DNA from: Thermoleophilia bacterium
Lineage (GTDB): Bacteria; Actinomycetota; Thermoleophilia; RBG-16-64-13
Assembly: GCA_027493445.1 (NCBI GenBank)
Contig: JAOSKU010000001.1
Location: forward strand, 2,810,822 to 2,874,821
DNA length: 64,000 nt
Direction of reading: 5' to 3'
Of the stretch, positions 36,117 to 45,832 are shown in pieces (within the stretch, counting starts at the first letter, position 1; each line of letters begins with the position of its first letter). The notes under the pieces were generated by a model, which worked only from the letters and a program-made list of their open reading frames with translations, was not told the DNA's origin and did not search any database. The position numbers were made by a program, and so were the translations under genes.

Positions 36117-37394
36117 TTATTCCATTCCACCAAACAAAAGCCAGTCCGGAACTGCCCAGAGGTTTTCCCCCAGCCATCGCAGCTCTTGCCCTCGGTAGAC
36201 TACCAGGCCCAAGCTGTCCCGCTGGGCCACTGTCTCACCCTCTACCTCCCCCAGGAATCTCTCCAGGTTCCTGGCGGCACCAGGGTGCACCCTCTTGGTC
36301 GCCTTGGCCTCAATGGCGATAAACACATCCTCGGACCAAAGCACAAAATCAACCTCGGCGCCCGCGTGGGTGCGGTAAAAACCGATATGGGGCGGCTCCT
36401 CCTGCCAGGAGAGCCACTTGAGGAGCTCACCGGCGACAAAGGTCTCGTAGAGGGCGCCGTCGGCGGCGTCAAAGCGCTCCGAGAGAATGCGGGCCAGCCC
36501 CGTATCTACCCAGTACAGCTTGGGGCTCTTTACCAGCCGCTTGGAGATGCGGGGAGCGTAGGGTTTAAGCAGAAAGACCTGGTTGGAGATCTCCAGAAAG
36601 CGGACGTACCTCTTAACCGTGTTTACTGCAACACCCAGCTCGCGCGAGACCTCCGAGTAGGAAAGAATCTGGGCGGTTCTGGCGGCCAGCAGGTTCTGGG
36701 CTAGGGCGAAGTTGTCGAGGTCGGCCACCTGCCCCAGGTCGCCCAGGTCCCGCTCCAGATAGGTGGAGCGGTAGTCGCGCAGCCAGGTGCGGCGCTGCTG
36801 GTCTGTTGCCAGGGTCTCTACGGAGGGAAAGCCGCCCCAGAGAAGTGTCTGCTCACTGGAAGCCCTAAGCTCCCGGGATCTTTCCACCGGGGGTAGCGCG
36901 CGGGCCAGCTCCTTGAGTCCCCCCTCTCCTCTCTCAAACAGCCGGTCCATGCCCACATGTGGCGCCACCCGTGCTCTCACCCGCTCGCCCACGGCAAGCG
37001 GCCAGAGATGAAGCAGGGTGACCCGCCCCGCCAGCGTCTCCCTCACCTGCTTTAAGAGAAGGATCTGCGAGGAGCCCAAAAGGAGAAAGCGCGGGCCCTC
37101 GGGGCGATCGGCGTGGAGTTTTACCACGTCCATGAGCTGGGGCAGCTTTTGTACCTCGTCGATGGCCACGAGCTGCTCGCCCAGGTCGAGTCTCGCCACC
37201 GGGTTATCCATGAGGCGGCTGCGCTCGTCGGGATCGTCCAGGTTGAGGTAAACAGCCGGCACGCCCTCCTGTGGCAGCAACCGGCGCACCAGGGTGGTTT
37301 TGCCGGTCTGCCTGGCCCCGGTGAGGATCACCGCCCTGCGCACTGCAAGCCGGTCCTTAAGTAGAGGTAAAACTCTGCGGGGGTAGAAGTCCAT
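36117..37394 (-). CDS. AAA-family ATPase with DUF4143 domain
   Basis: The 425-residue protein has a P-loop (LTGARQTGKTTLVRRLL, about residues 24-40), a Walker B-like region (LVAIDEVQKLPQLMDVV), sensor-type LLGSSQILLL and a C-terminal DUF4143/nuclease-like domain (HAGAEVDFVLWSEDVFIAIEAK) whose D and ExK residues recall PD-(D/E)XK folds. This large family is common next to mobile or defence genes and its role is unclear. Flanking sequence on both sides is AT-rich and gene-free, suggesting acquisition. Confidence 0.85.
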   Translation of the reverse strand: MDFYPRRVLPLLKDRLAVRRAVILTGARQTGKTTLVRRLLPQEGVPAVYLNLDDPDERSRLMDNPVARLDLGEQLVAIDEVQKLPQLMDVVKLHADRPEGPRFLLLGSSQILLLKQVRETLAGRVTLLHLWPLAVGERVRARVAPHVGMDRLFERGEGGLKELARALPPVERSRELRASSEQTLLWGGFPSVETLATDQQRRTWLRDYRSTYLERDLGDLGQVADLDNFALAQNLLAARTAQILSYSEVSRELGVAVNTVKRYVRFLEISNQVFLLKPYAPRISKRLVKSPKLYWVDTGLARILSERFDAADGALYETFVAGELLKWLSWQEEPPHIGFYRTHAGAEVDFVLWSEDVFIAIEAKATKRVHPGAARNLERFLGEVEGETVAQRDSLGLVVYRGQELRWLGENLWAVPDWLLFGGME

Positions 37395-37766
37395 GAAACC
37401 AGGCTACTAGCCTTAATGCAAAATTTCAAGTAAATATTGCAGAGTTACTGCAAAAGTTCCTTGAAAAAGATCCCTTTAGACTTGGCGGAAGGAGACCTGG
37501 CGTCCGCGGTCTCGCGCCTCCACTATGCACAGTTCTTCGGGAGAAGCCATTGCTCTCTACCCGAGAACTGAGTTTCTCCAGCCACCGGGCGGTCATCTCA
37601 GCTTTGGGGCAGCACTTGAGTCTTCGGGCGCATCCTGCCTGAGACCGCCCGTTTCGTGGAGCAGGCAGAGGCGTGGTTCAGGAGCGAGAACCGCTGATCG
37701 AGGCCGCCCTCCGCTGCCCGAGGCCTTGTTCCCGAGTTCCATCGGTGTGCGCCTACCGTGCGGGGG
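37395..37766. other. Gene-free stretch with inverted repeats before the DUF4143 ATPase
   Basis: No coding frame looks real here. Close to the ATPase start are two overlapping palindromes: a near-perfect GCAAAATTT / AAATATTGC (37,419-37,440) and a perfect TTGCAG-AGTTA-CTGCAA (37,437-37,453). They share a TGCAA motif and could be operator sites for the ATPase gene. The remainder, toward the SpoIID-like gene end, shows nothing I can name. Confidence 0.4.
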
Positions 37767-39716
37767 CTACTGCGGCAGGTCGAGGATCCGGCTCAGGATG
37801 ACGGCCACGTGCATGCGTTTGGTGGGCTCGTCGGGGTGAAGGGCGTAGACCCCGCTGCCCGGCGGCCCTTCGTAGCCCTGCAAGACCCCCAGGGATTTCA
37901 GGTAGGTGGCGGCGGCGCGGTGCAGGCTGGAGACCGGCACGTCGGCGAAGGAGGCCGCATCGGGGGGAAGCGCCGCGGCCACGTCCTCCCAGCCCAGGGC
38001 CCGCACGAGCATGCTGGCCATCTGGTCGCGACGCACCGGCTCGTAGGGGCGGAAGTTGGTGTCGGTGATCCCGTTGACCAGGCCTGCGCCCTTGGCGGCC
38101 GCCACCCAATCGGACTCGTCGCCCAGCACCCCAGGCCGCACCGCCACGTCCCAGAAGGGCTGGCCCTGGACGTCGACCAAAGGAATGGGGTCAGCGGGCA
38201 GCAAGGCGTTGTGCAGGCCCACGGCCATCTTGGCGAACTGCCAGCGGGACACGGGATCGTCGGGTTTGAACTCGCCGGAAGGGTAGCCGCCCACCAGTCC
38301 CTCGTCGACAGCCCGCTCGATCTCGGCCTTGTAGATGTGACCGGGGGGCACGTCGCTGAATTCGCCCGGGGGCGGGGGCGGCGTCCCAACCGGGTTGACG
38401 ATCTCGGAGATGAGGGTGGAGCGCATCCGGCTGTAGCCGAACAGCCGCCTGAACGAGGAGGCGCTCACCACGGCCGAACCCCGGTCGCCGGTGAGGCGGA
38501 TGGTGCCGGCGTGGCTGCCCGGGTCGGGAGTGTCCCGGGAGGCCACCTCGACTTTGGCGACCGCGCCCACGTCCACGGCGCGGCCCTCGACGTCCGACAT
38601 GCCGTCGACCGCATCACTGAGGTTCGCGGCCGAGACGGTGAAGCTCCACGAGTAGCCCGGGTTGGAGACCGGCGCCTTGAGGCTGTAAGGGTCAGGCTTG
38701 GCGGGCAGGTAGGGATAGCGGCCCGGATCCCAGGCGCTGGTGAAGCCCCCGGAGCTGGAGGAGAAGAAGCTCGAGATGACGGCCCCCTGGTAGCGCAGCA
38801 CCAGCCCGGCAGTCTGCTCGGCCGCCTGGGGTATACCCGGGTACTTCAGCTCGAAAGGGGCCTCGCCGGCCTGGGAGCGCCCCGTGTAGCCCAGGTAGAC
38901 CTGGTCCCACTGGTTATCGTTGAGGTAGGGATCCTTGTTGGCCACCGCGTAGGTCCGGGCGGCCACCGCCTGGGCCTTGACCGCCTCGAAGGCGTAGTTG
39001 GGGGAGGAGGCTTGGGCCCAGTCGTACTCCACCTCGGCGATGCTGCGCAGATACCGCTCGATGGGGACCCGGTTGAATACGGCCAGATAGCCCCCCGTGG
39101 GGGAGGGCTCCACCCGCGTACTGCCCCAGTACTCCCGGGAGGGGTAAACCGAGTCGTCAGAGCGGAGCTGGATCCGCACTCGATCCGCGGACGCCGGCCG
39201 AGCCTCGACCCGCTCGAGGCCGTCGCGGTGACCGCCGACGGCCGTGAAGACGTGCACCTTGCCGTCCTTCAGGGTGATGTCGGCCCAGGCGCCCGCCGGT
39301 ACCGGCTCGCTGCTCTCGCCGGCCGGTCCGGTCAGCACCAGGGTGTAGGGCTGACCCACGGCGTGCAGGGAAACCTGCGTGAAGTTCTGGGTGATGGTGG
39401 AGACGTCCTTCCAGGGCTCGCTGGACAACTTGACCTTGAGCTCCATGCCCGGATCGCCCAGGGGCACCAGATCGGTGCCCGGATAGTAGAAGCCCAGGAT
39501 GAACTTGAAGTCCTTGCCCTCGCGGGCGGCCTGCCAGGCGCCCCACTGGCTCATGCCCACACCGTGGCCGTAGCCCCGGCCCTTGAAGACGAACTCGCCG
39601 GTTGCAGCCCGGGCGGAGCCCGCCGGTCCGGGGACTCCCAAGAGCCCGGCGGCCAGAGTGACCGCCAGGACGAGATGCATGCCCAGGCGGAACAGCGAAC
39701 TTCTTGAACGAGACAC
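37767..39716 (-). CDS. SLH-anchored SpoIID/LytB-type lytic transglycosylase
   Basis: A 649-residue exported protein: signal peptide (1-38), GYGHGVGMSQWGA at about 48-60 (the family motif, here at the N-terminus), the SpoIID core with IAEVEYDW carrying the likely catalytic glutamate, AFEAVKAQAVAARTYAV and FSSSSGGFTSAW, then SLH modules (about 460-649, LVGGYPSGEFKPDDPVSRW). SpoIID cleaves denuded glycan strands. It is followed after 28 bases by an SLH amidase and an SLH M23 protein read in the opposite order of transcription, so the three form one cluster. Confidence 0.88.
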   Translation of the reverse strand: MSRSRSSLFRLGMHLVLAVTLAAGLLGVPGPAGSARAATGEFVFKGRGYGHGVGMSQWGAWQAAREGKDFKFILGFYYPGTDLVPLGDPGMELKVKLSSEPWKDVSTITQNFTQVSLHAVGQPYTLVLTGPAGESSEPVPAGAWADITLKDGKVHVFTAVGGHRDGLERVEARPASADRVRIQLRSDDSVYPSREYWGSTRVEPSPTGGYLAVFNRVPIERYLRSIAEVEYDWAQASSPNYAFEAVKAQAVAARTYAVANKDPYLNDNQWDQVYLGYTGRSQAGEAPFELKYPGIPQAAEQTAGLVLRYQGAVISSFFSSSSGGFTSAWDPGRYPYLPAKPDPYSLKAPVSNPGYSWSFTVSAANLSDAVDGMSDVEGRAVDVGAVAKVEVASRDTPDPGSHAGTIRLTGDRGSAVVSASSFRRLFGYSRMRSTLISEIVNPVGTPPPPPGEFSDVPPGHIYKAEIERAVDEGLVGGYPSGEFKPDDPVSRWQFAKMAVGLHNALLPADPIPLVDVQGQPFWDVAVRPGVLGDESDWVAAAKGAGLVNGITDTNFRPYEPVRRDQMASMLVRALGWEDVAAALPPDAASFADVPVSSLHRAAATYLKSLGVLQGYEGPPGSGVYALHPDEPTKRMHVAVILSRILDLPQ

Positions 39717-39744
39717 AGGCGATCCCCCTACGGTCTTGGAGCTC

Positions 39745-41438
39745 TCAGGCGGACGCGTCGACCGGCGCCGACTGCGGGGCCGCGGGTCCCGGGATCCAGC
39801 CCAGGAACTCCAGGACGCCCGCGGCGATGGCCTGCGCGGCCTTGTCCTGATAGATCGGATCTTTCAGCTTGGCCTCCTCCTCGGCGTTGGTGAGGAAGCC
39901 TACTTCGGTGAGGGCGGCCGGCATCAAGCTCTCCCGCAGCACGTGCAGGCTCAGCCAGTGTGTGCGGGCCCCCGGTCGGTGGAGTCGAGCGTATCGACCA
40001 GTCGCCGCTGGATAGCCTCGGCCAGCCGCCTGCCCTCGGGCGAGTAGTCGCCGTCGGCCGTGCCCCAGTAGAAGGTCTCGGTGCCGTGGGAGTCGGAGCC
40101 GGCGGCGTTGTTGTGGACGGACACGAAGATGCTGGCCTTGGCGCCGTTGGCCAAGTCGGTGCGCTGCTTGAGCGTTACCGTACTGTCGTCGGAGCGGGTG
40201 AACAAGGTGCGCACCCCGGCCGCGCGCAGGTGCACGTCGACCCGCAGGGCCATGGCCAGGTTGATGTCCTTCTCGAAGACGCCGGTCACGCCCACCGCCC
40301 CGGTGTCGGAGCCGCCGTGCCCCGGATCCAAAGCCACCAGCGGCGGGCCCTCCCCGGGAGGTCCCTCGGCCCTCTTGAAGATGTCTATGACCACCCGGTA
40401 GCCCTTGCCGTCGGAGGGCGCCAAGGTAGTGACCTCCCAGCGGCTGAAGCGCTCCAGGTCCAGGGTCACGCGTACCTTCTGCGGCCGGTAGGTGAGCTGC
40501 CGGACGGTCAGCTTCGCCACCTCTCCGGAACCCACTTGCTTGTCGATGCCGCCGCCCTCCACCACCGAGCCGGCGACATCCACATTCAGGTAACCTAGGT
40601 TCTCGCTGTCGGTGCTGATCGCGCCCGGCTCGGCCGACAGGTCGAGGACAACCCGGGTCTTGTCGGGGTGGTCGGTGCCCACCCGCACCCCTTGGACCAC
40701 GGCCAGGCCCAGGAGCTCGGCTCGGTAGGCCACCAGAGCGAATTGGGCCCGGGTGATGGCGGCGGTGGGAGAGAAGCGCCCGTCGGCGCCCCCTTGGAAC
40801 AGTCCTTTGGACAGGGCCAGGGCCACGTACGGCCGCGCGCCGGGGGTGATCTGAGCCACATCGGCAATGCCTTTGAGGCCGGCGTCGATCTGGGACTGGG
40901 TCAGGGACTGGGCCTGAGCCTCCCAGCCGAGACAACGCACCATGATGACGGCCATGTGCTGGCGCTGCAGGGGGTCGTAGGTGCGGAAGCTGCCGTCGGG
41001 GTAGCCCGCGATCCAGCCCTTGGCCGCCGCCGCCTCCACGTAGGTGCCGTACACCGACTCCACGTCGCTGAAGGCGTAGACCACCGTGGAGGCCACCGTC
41101 AGCCCCTTCTGCTTGACCAGCATCTTGGTGGCCTGGCCCCGGTTCAGGAGGGTGGCGGGCTTGAAGGAGCCGTCGGCGTAGCCGGAGACGACCCCGGCCT
41201 TGGAGAGGTACTCGATCGCATCGTGGGCGTCGGCTGAGGTGGAGACGTCGGCGAAGCTCGAAGGGTGGGCCTGGGCCGCCGTGGGGCCCAGCACCACCGC
41301 GGCCAGGACGAGGACCGCTAGGACGACCGTCCACAAGCCCATGGTGCGCGCGGCTGCGATCGGTACGGTGGTTCGCGAGACAACAACCCGCGGTAAGGAG
41401 GAGAGGATGCTGCGCTTGCTATGTCGGGTTCGTTTCAA
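39745..41438 (-). CDS. SLH-anchored N-acetylmuramoyl-L-alanine amidase (Amidase_3), one apparent frameshift
   Basis: Corrected length is about 564 residues. Signal peptide, three N-terminal SLH modules (about 60-245), an AMIN-like domain (about 250-355) and a zinc amidase domain with VALDPGHGGSDTG, the glutamate in GVFEKDINLA, SVHNNA and, after the frameshift, LTEVGFLTNAEEE. All zinc ligands and the catalytic glutamate are present once a missing base in the G/C run 39,969-39,973 is restored. The start is a TTG; the ATG at 41,342 directly before the signal helix is a good alternative. It removes stem peptides from glycan strands. Confidence 0.85.
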
Positions 41439-41483
41439 AGAAGCCTCACAAGGCCCCTGCGGGGCGGGAGGGGTCGGCGTGAG

Positions 41484-42943
41484 TCAGTCGCCCGCGCTGC
41501 CTTCCTGGATGCTCATGGCCCGGGCGATGACGGTCACCGCATGGGCGCGCTTGGTCGTCTCTTCGGGCCGGAAACGGCCGTCGTTGCCTCCGGACACCAC
41601 CCCCACCTCGTAAGCTTCGGCAATCTCGCCGGCCGCCCAGTAGTTCAGGGGCACGTCGGTGAAGACCCGCACCTCGCCGGCCGACAGGGAGCGCTCGCCG
41701 CCGGCCGTCGCGCCGGCGGGTAGGAGCGCCCGGCAGATCATGGCGGCCATCTGCGCCCGGGTGATGGGCGCGTTCGGAGCGAAACGAGTACCGTCACCCA
41801 CGCCTCTCACCAAACCGGCCTCGACCGCAGCCGCCACCTCGACGAAGCCCCAGAAGCTCGGGGGCACGTCGCTGAACACCTGCCGGGCCACCCCCGGATC
41901 CTTCAAGGCCTGAGCCGCGAAGGCCCTCACTAGGAAGGCGGCGAACTGAGCTCGGGTGACTTCCTGGTACGGACGGAAGGAGCCGTCGTTGCCTCCGTTG
42001 ACGACGCCCGCCGCGTAGACCTCCGCCAGCTCATCGTAGAACCAGTCGGTGGGGTTCACGTCCACGAAGGGTGGGAGCTCGGGGTCGAGCTGGCCTCCGG
42101 GGCCGGGGTCGGGGGCGCGGTGGTCGAGGGCACGGTGGTGGTCGTCGGGACGGTGGTCGAGGTAGTGGTCGGAGGGGTGGTGGTGGACGTGGAGGGCGGC
42201 GGCCCCAGGGGGCCGCCTCCGGCGTCGATCCACTCCTGGTAGGTGAGGGCGGCCTTCAGGCTGTTGTAGGGGTCGATGGGATTCTTGTAGCCCCCCAGGT
42301 GGATCTCGAAGTGCAGTTGGCTGCCGGCCTCCTCGGCGTTGCCGCTGTCCCCGGCCCAGCCGATGAGCTGCCCGGCCTTCACATGGGTGCCGTTGGAAAG
42401 CCCCGGGGCGTAAGCGTACTGCGTGCCGCCCAGGCCGTCGTCGGTGCCGGGGGTGTCGTTGTTCATGTGGATATAGAAGTAGTCGTTGCCGTCGTCGCCC
42501 CGCAGAAGAATGTTGTAGTAGGGCAGTCCGTTGTAGCTGGAAGTCTTGCCGCTTAGGTTCATCCAATCGAGGGTGCCGCCCACCACGGCCAGGAGAGGGG
42601 TCATCTTGGGCACCATGATGTCGTTGCCCTCGTGGGTGCGGCCCCCCGAGCGGGGCGCGCCGAAGGTATCGGTCCAGGCGACCTTCTGCTCGAGAGGAAA
42701 GAGAATGGGGACCACGGCCGCGTCGGACGCGGCGAAGACCGCGCCCGAGCCCAGGAAAAGGGCAAGGGTGGCCAGAAGCAGGCCCGCCACCAGGGCCCGC
42801 AGGGCTCCGGACCGGACGGGAGTCCGCTCAGACACCCCCCGACCGCGGGCGCTCGTCCGCTCAGCCCGCATGGGAGGTGACGCCCGAGGCGCCACGGGCT
42901 CCGCAAGATGGTAGATCGTCCGCAGCACTCTCTCGACCATCAT
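41484..42943 (-). CDS. SLH-anchored M23 (LytM) family protein with altered active site, one apparent frameshift
   Basis: Corrected length is about 486 residues: membrane/signal helix (about 48-72), M23 domain (about 85-225), TTTTS-rich linker and three SLH modules. The zinc motif HxxxD is present (THEGNDI), but the second motif, normally HLHFE, reads SQLHFEIH, so the catalytic first histidine is glutamine (CAA codon). The frame changes in the linker near 42,111-42,115 (missing base in G5). The start is uncertain; no good binding site is seen at 42,943 or 42,871. It may bind rather than cut peptidoglycan. Confidence 0.8.
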
Positions 42944-42970
42944 CCGACGTATGTTCGCCGTGTCGCCACG

Positions 42971-44563
42971 CTATCCTCCCTCCGGCCGCCCTTTTCGGAC
43001 GGCACTCCGGAGCATCCCGAGGACCTCGTGCAGCTCGGGCATGCGCCCGATGGCCGCTGCCGCCCCGTAGAGCGCCGCGCCTCCCAGTACGCCGACCGTC
43101 ACCCGGATCCCCAAGGCCTCAGGACCCGGGGTAAGACTGCGGGCAAGCAGCGTGTCCATACCCCAGACCCCGGCGGCCATCACCCCAGCGGCCGCCCCGA
43201 TGCGCACCAGCGAGCGGGCCAGGCGCCCGAAGCCCATGGGGCCGAGCTTCCTACGGAGCAGCTCCATCAAGACGGCGAAGTTTATCGTGAGAGCGATGCT
43301 CGTGCCTAGTGCCAGCCCACCCACGCCCAGGAACTGCATGAGGATATAGGACGAGACGATGTTCAGCACCACGACAGCCACGCTCACCTTAACGGGCGTG
43401 CGGGTGTCGTGATACGCGTAGAAGACTCGGGTCAGGGTGTCGCGCCCGGCGTAGCCGAAGAGCCCCAAGCTGTAAAAGAGGAGGGCCCAAGCGGTGCGCG
43501 TGGTATCGCCGGCCAGGAACTTCCCCCGCTGGAACAACAGGGCCACGATGGGCTCTCGTAGCACGATGAGCCCGATGCTGGCCGGGATCATGACGAAGGC
43601 GATCAGCCGGAGGGCGAAGGCCACGGTGGACTTCACCTGGTCGGCCCGGCCGGCCGCCACGTGCTCCGAGAGCAGGGGGAAGATGGGCACCGTGATACCG
43701 GCCACGAAGAGACCCAGTGGCAGCTGGAAGAGCTTCTCGGAGTAATTGAGGGCGGAGATGGCTCCCTGTCCCAGCAGGCTGCCAAGCACCTGATCCACGA
43801 AGATGCTCACCTTGCCCACCGCGGATCCGAGCAGAATGGGCCAGACCATGAGCCCCACCTGGGCCATGCCGGGCATGCGCCAGTCGACGCGGAGCGTGTA
43901 GCGCATGCCCTGAGCCCGCAGCTGGGGCACGAGAACGACCAGGGAAGCCAGGGCACCCAGGGTCGTGCCCACCGCCAGACTGGTGACCCCCCAACCGCTC
44001 TGGAAGGCGACCATGAAGGCGATGGTCACACCGGCCCCCACGGAGGTGGAGAAGGCCGCCAGCCCGAAACGTTTGAACGAGTTCAGCACCCCAATGGCCA
44101 GCCCGGCCAACCCAGCGAAGATCACCCCCGGCATGAGGATGCGGAAGAGGAACACCGCTTGATCTCGAGTGCTCGCGTCGAAGCCGGGACCGAACAGGGG
44201 AACGATCCAGTGGGCCAGCAGGAGGGCGATGCCGGTGAGGGCCAGCAGGATGAGGCCTACCGCGTTGGTCATGCTGAGGGCGAGCTTCCAGCCCTCCTCC
44301 TTGCGCCCTGTGGCCATGCGCTGGGTGAAGACCGGGATGAAGGTGGCCGTCAGGGCGCCGGCTACCGTCAGGGAGAGCAGGTAGGGGACCTTGTAGGCTA
44401 GAAAGAAAGCGTCGGTGGTGGATTGGGCGCCGAAGTAGTTGGCCACCACCATGTCGCGCACCAGGCCGAGCAGCCGGCCGACGATGGTGGCCGCCAGGAT
44501 GACCAGCGCGGCCCGGCCCACCAGGGCGCGGGTGGCGGCCGGAGCCTGGGACTCCTCACTCAT
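42971..44563 (-). CDS. murJ: Lipid II / polyprenyl-oligosaccharide flippase MurJ (MviN)
   Basis: A 530-residue MATE-like membrane protein with about 14 helices. The N-terminal ATIVGRLLGLVRDMVVANYFG segment, the TDAFFLAYKVPYLL region and YAYHDTRTPVKVSV are typical of MurJ. It may flip lipid II or the wall-polymer intermediate made by its neighbours. The frame is continuous with the preceding csaB gene, so it could be read as one 953-residue protein. I place a separate ATG at 44,563 because an alternative csaB frame stops there with an ATGA overlap. Confidence 0.85.
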   Translation of the reverse strand: MSEESQAPAATRALVGRAALVILAATIVGRLLGLVRDMVVANYFGAQSTTDAFFLAYKVPYLLSLTVAGALTATFIPVFTQRMATGRKEEGWKLALSMTNAVGLILLALTGIALLLAHWIVPLFGPGFDASTRDQAVFLFRILMPGVIFAGLAGLAIGVLNSFKRFGLAAFSTSVGAGVTIAFMVAFQSGWGVTSLAVGTTLGALASLVVLVPQLRAQGMRYTLRVDWRMPGMAQVGLMVWPILLGSAVGKVSIFVDQVLGSLLGQGAISALNYSEKLFQLPLGLFVAGITVPIFPLLSEHVAAGRADQVKSTVAFALRLIAFVMIPASIGLIVLREPIVALLFQRGKFLAGDTTRTAWALLFYSLGLFGYAGRDTLTRVFYAYHDTRTPVKVSVAVVVLNIVSSYILMQFLGVGGLALGTSIALTINFAVLMELLRRKLGPMGFGRLARSLVRIGAAAGVMAAGVWGMDTLLARSLTPGPEALGIRVTVGVLGGAALYGAAAAIGRMPELHEVLGMLRSAVRKGRPEGG

Positions 44564-45832
44564 GAGCGCTCGCCGCCCCCGGCCTGCGAGCGCTCCGCGG
44601 GTGACCCGCCCCTTGAGGGTGAGAGCCCGCAAGCGGGCCGATGCCGGTGAGGCGAAGCGCCCGGCGACCGGGGCACGCCCCCGGCGGCGGCCAGCTGCAC
44701 CGCCAGGGCGGCCGTGCCGCCGGCGGCGGCGCGAAGGGGCGGCGGCGCGCCCCAGGGCGCGCCGCCGCCCCACCAGATCGTCCAGCGACCCCCGCAGCGC
44801 GTCCTCGAGCCTGGTCACACCGTCCCCGGCCTCGAGCACGTCGACCGAGAGGGCCCAGTCGCGCTGGCCGGTCTGCTCGGCCATGGCCCGGGTCTTGGGG
44901 TCGTAGTCGAGGATGACGGCCGGAGTCCCGGCCGCCGTCGAGAGGATCCCGCTGTGCAGACGCATGGCCACCGTGAGCACCGCCTTGCCCAGAACCCCGG
45001 CCAGCAGGCGGGGATCGAGGATCGCCGGCAAGGACCAGGCCCGGTCGGCCAGCCGCACGTCACGGGCGAGCTCGGCGCAGAGGTGCGTATCGAGCCTCTC
45101 GTGGAAGGGGAGCAAGACCACGGCCAGCTCACGCTCCGACGCCACCCGGGCCAGGGCGCGCACCAGCGTCTCCAGGTACCGGGTCCGGCCCAACCAGGGC
45201 CGGGGGCACACAGCCAAGAAGGGTGTTCCGCCCGGGAAGCCCATTCCCTGAAACAGCTCGCCCACCGCCGGGTCGGCGGCGGGCGTGAGGGCGTAGGCCG
45301 GATCGGGCACCACGGCCTGCACGGGGGGACGCACCCCCACCTCGGCCGCCAACCGAGCCGAGACCGGATCCCTCCAGGTCACCACTTGGGACAGCGAGCC
45401 GGCCATCGCCACCAGCCGGCGGGCGCCGGCCGTGTGGAGCGGACCGAGACCCTGGGCATACCACATCACCGGCACTCCCAGAGAGCGGGCCAGCAGCACG
45501 ACCGACAGGAAGTAGGGGATGGGGCGAAGCTTGCCCTGGCGGAAGAGAAAAGACCGCCCATAAAGGGCGAAATCGGCCTCGTGCAGGAGGCTGCCGCCTC
45601 CGCTGATGAGCAGGTCGGCGGCGTGCAGAGCCCCAGCCAGCTTCTGGGGCTGGCGCAGGCTGGTGGGGAGGGCGCGTACGGAGTGACGCCGCGCCGTGTC
45701 GGGCGGGTCGAAGGAGAGCACGGTTGCGTCGGCCTCCGGGTCGCGCCGCCCGACCTCCTGCAGGATGGCGGCCAGGATGGCCTCGTCGCCGGCGTTCCTC
45801 TCGCCGTAGTATCCCGAGATGAGGTAGCGCAT
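44560..45832 (-). CDS. csaB: Polysaccharide pyruvyl transferase CsaB, end possibly frameshifted
   Basis: CsaB adds ketal pyruvate to ManNAc of the wall polymer, creating the ligand for SLH domains. Motifs: ISGYYGERNAGDEAILAAIL at the N-terminus, LISGGGSLLHE, WYAQGLGPL and AMRLHSGILSTAAG. After residue 360 the sequence turns arginine-rich; removing one base from the run at 44,736-44,739 gives a normal-looking helical end (LRAAAGGTAALAVQLAAAGG) and a stop overlapping the murJ start. The corrected protein has about 423 residues. Start overlaps the upstream glycosyltransferase stop (TGATG). Confidence 0.88.

Noticed and set aside
42971-45832. A true 953-residue CsaB-MurJ fusion protein
   Set aside because: The linker is arginine-rich and unnatural, while a one-base change gives a sensible CsaB end and a stop overlapping the MurJ ATG. 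It cannot be fully excluded without better sequence.
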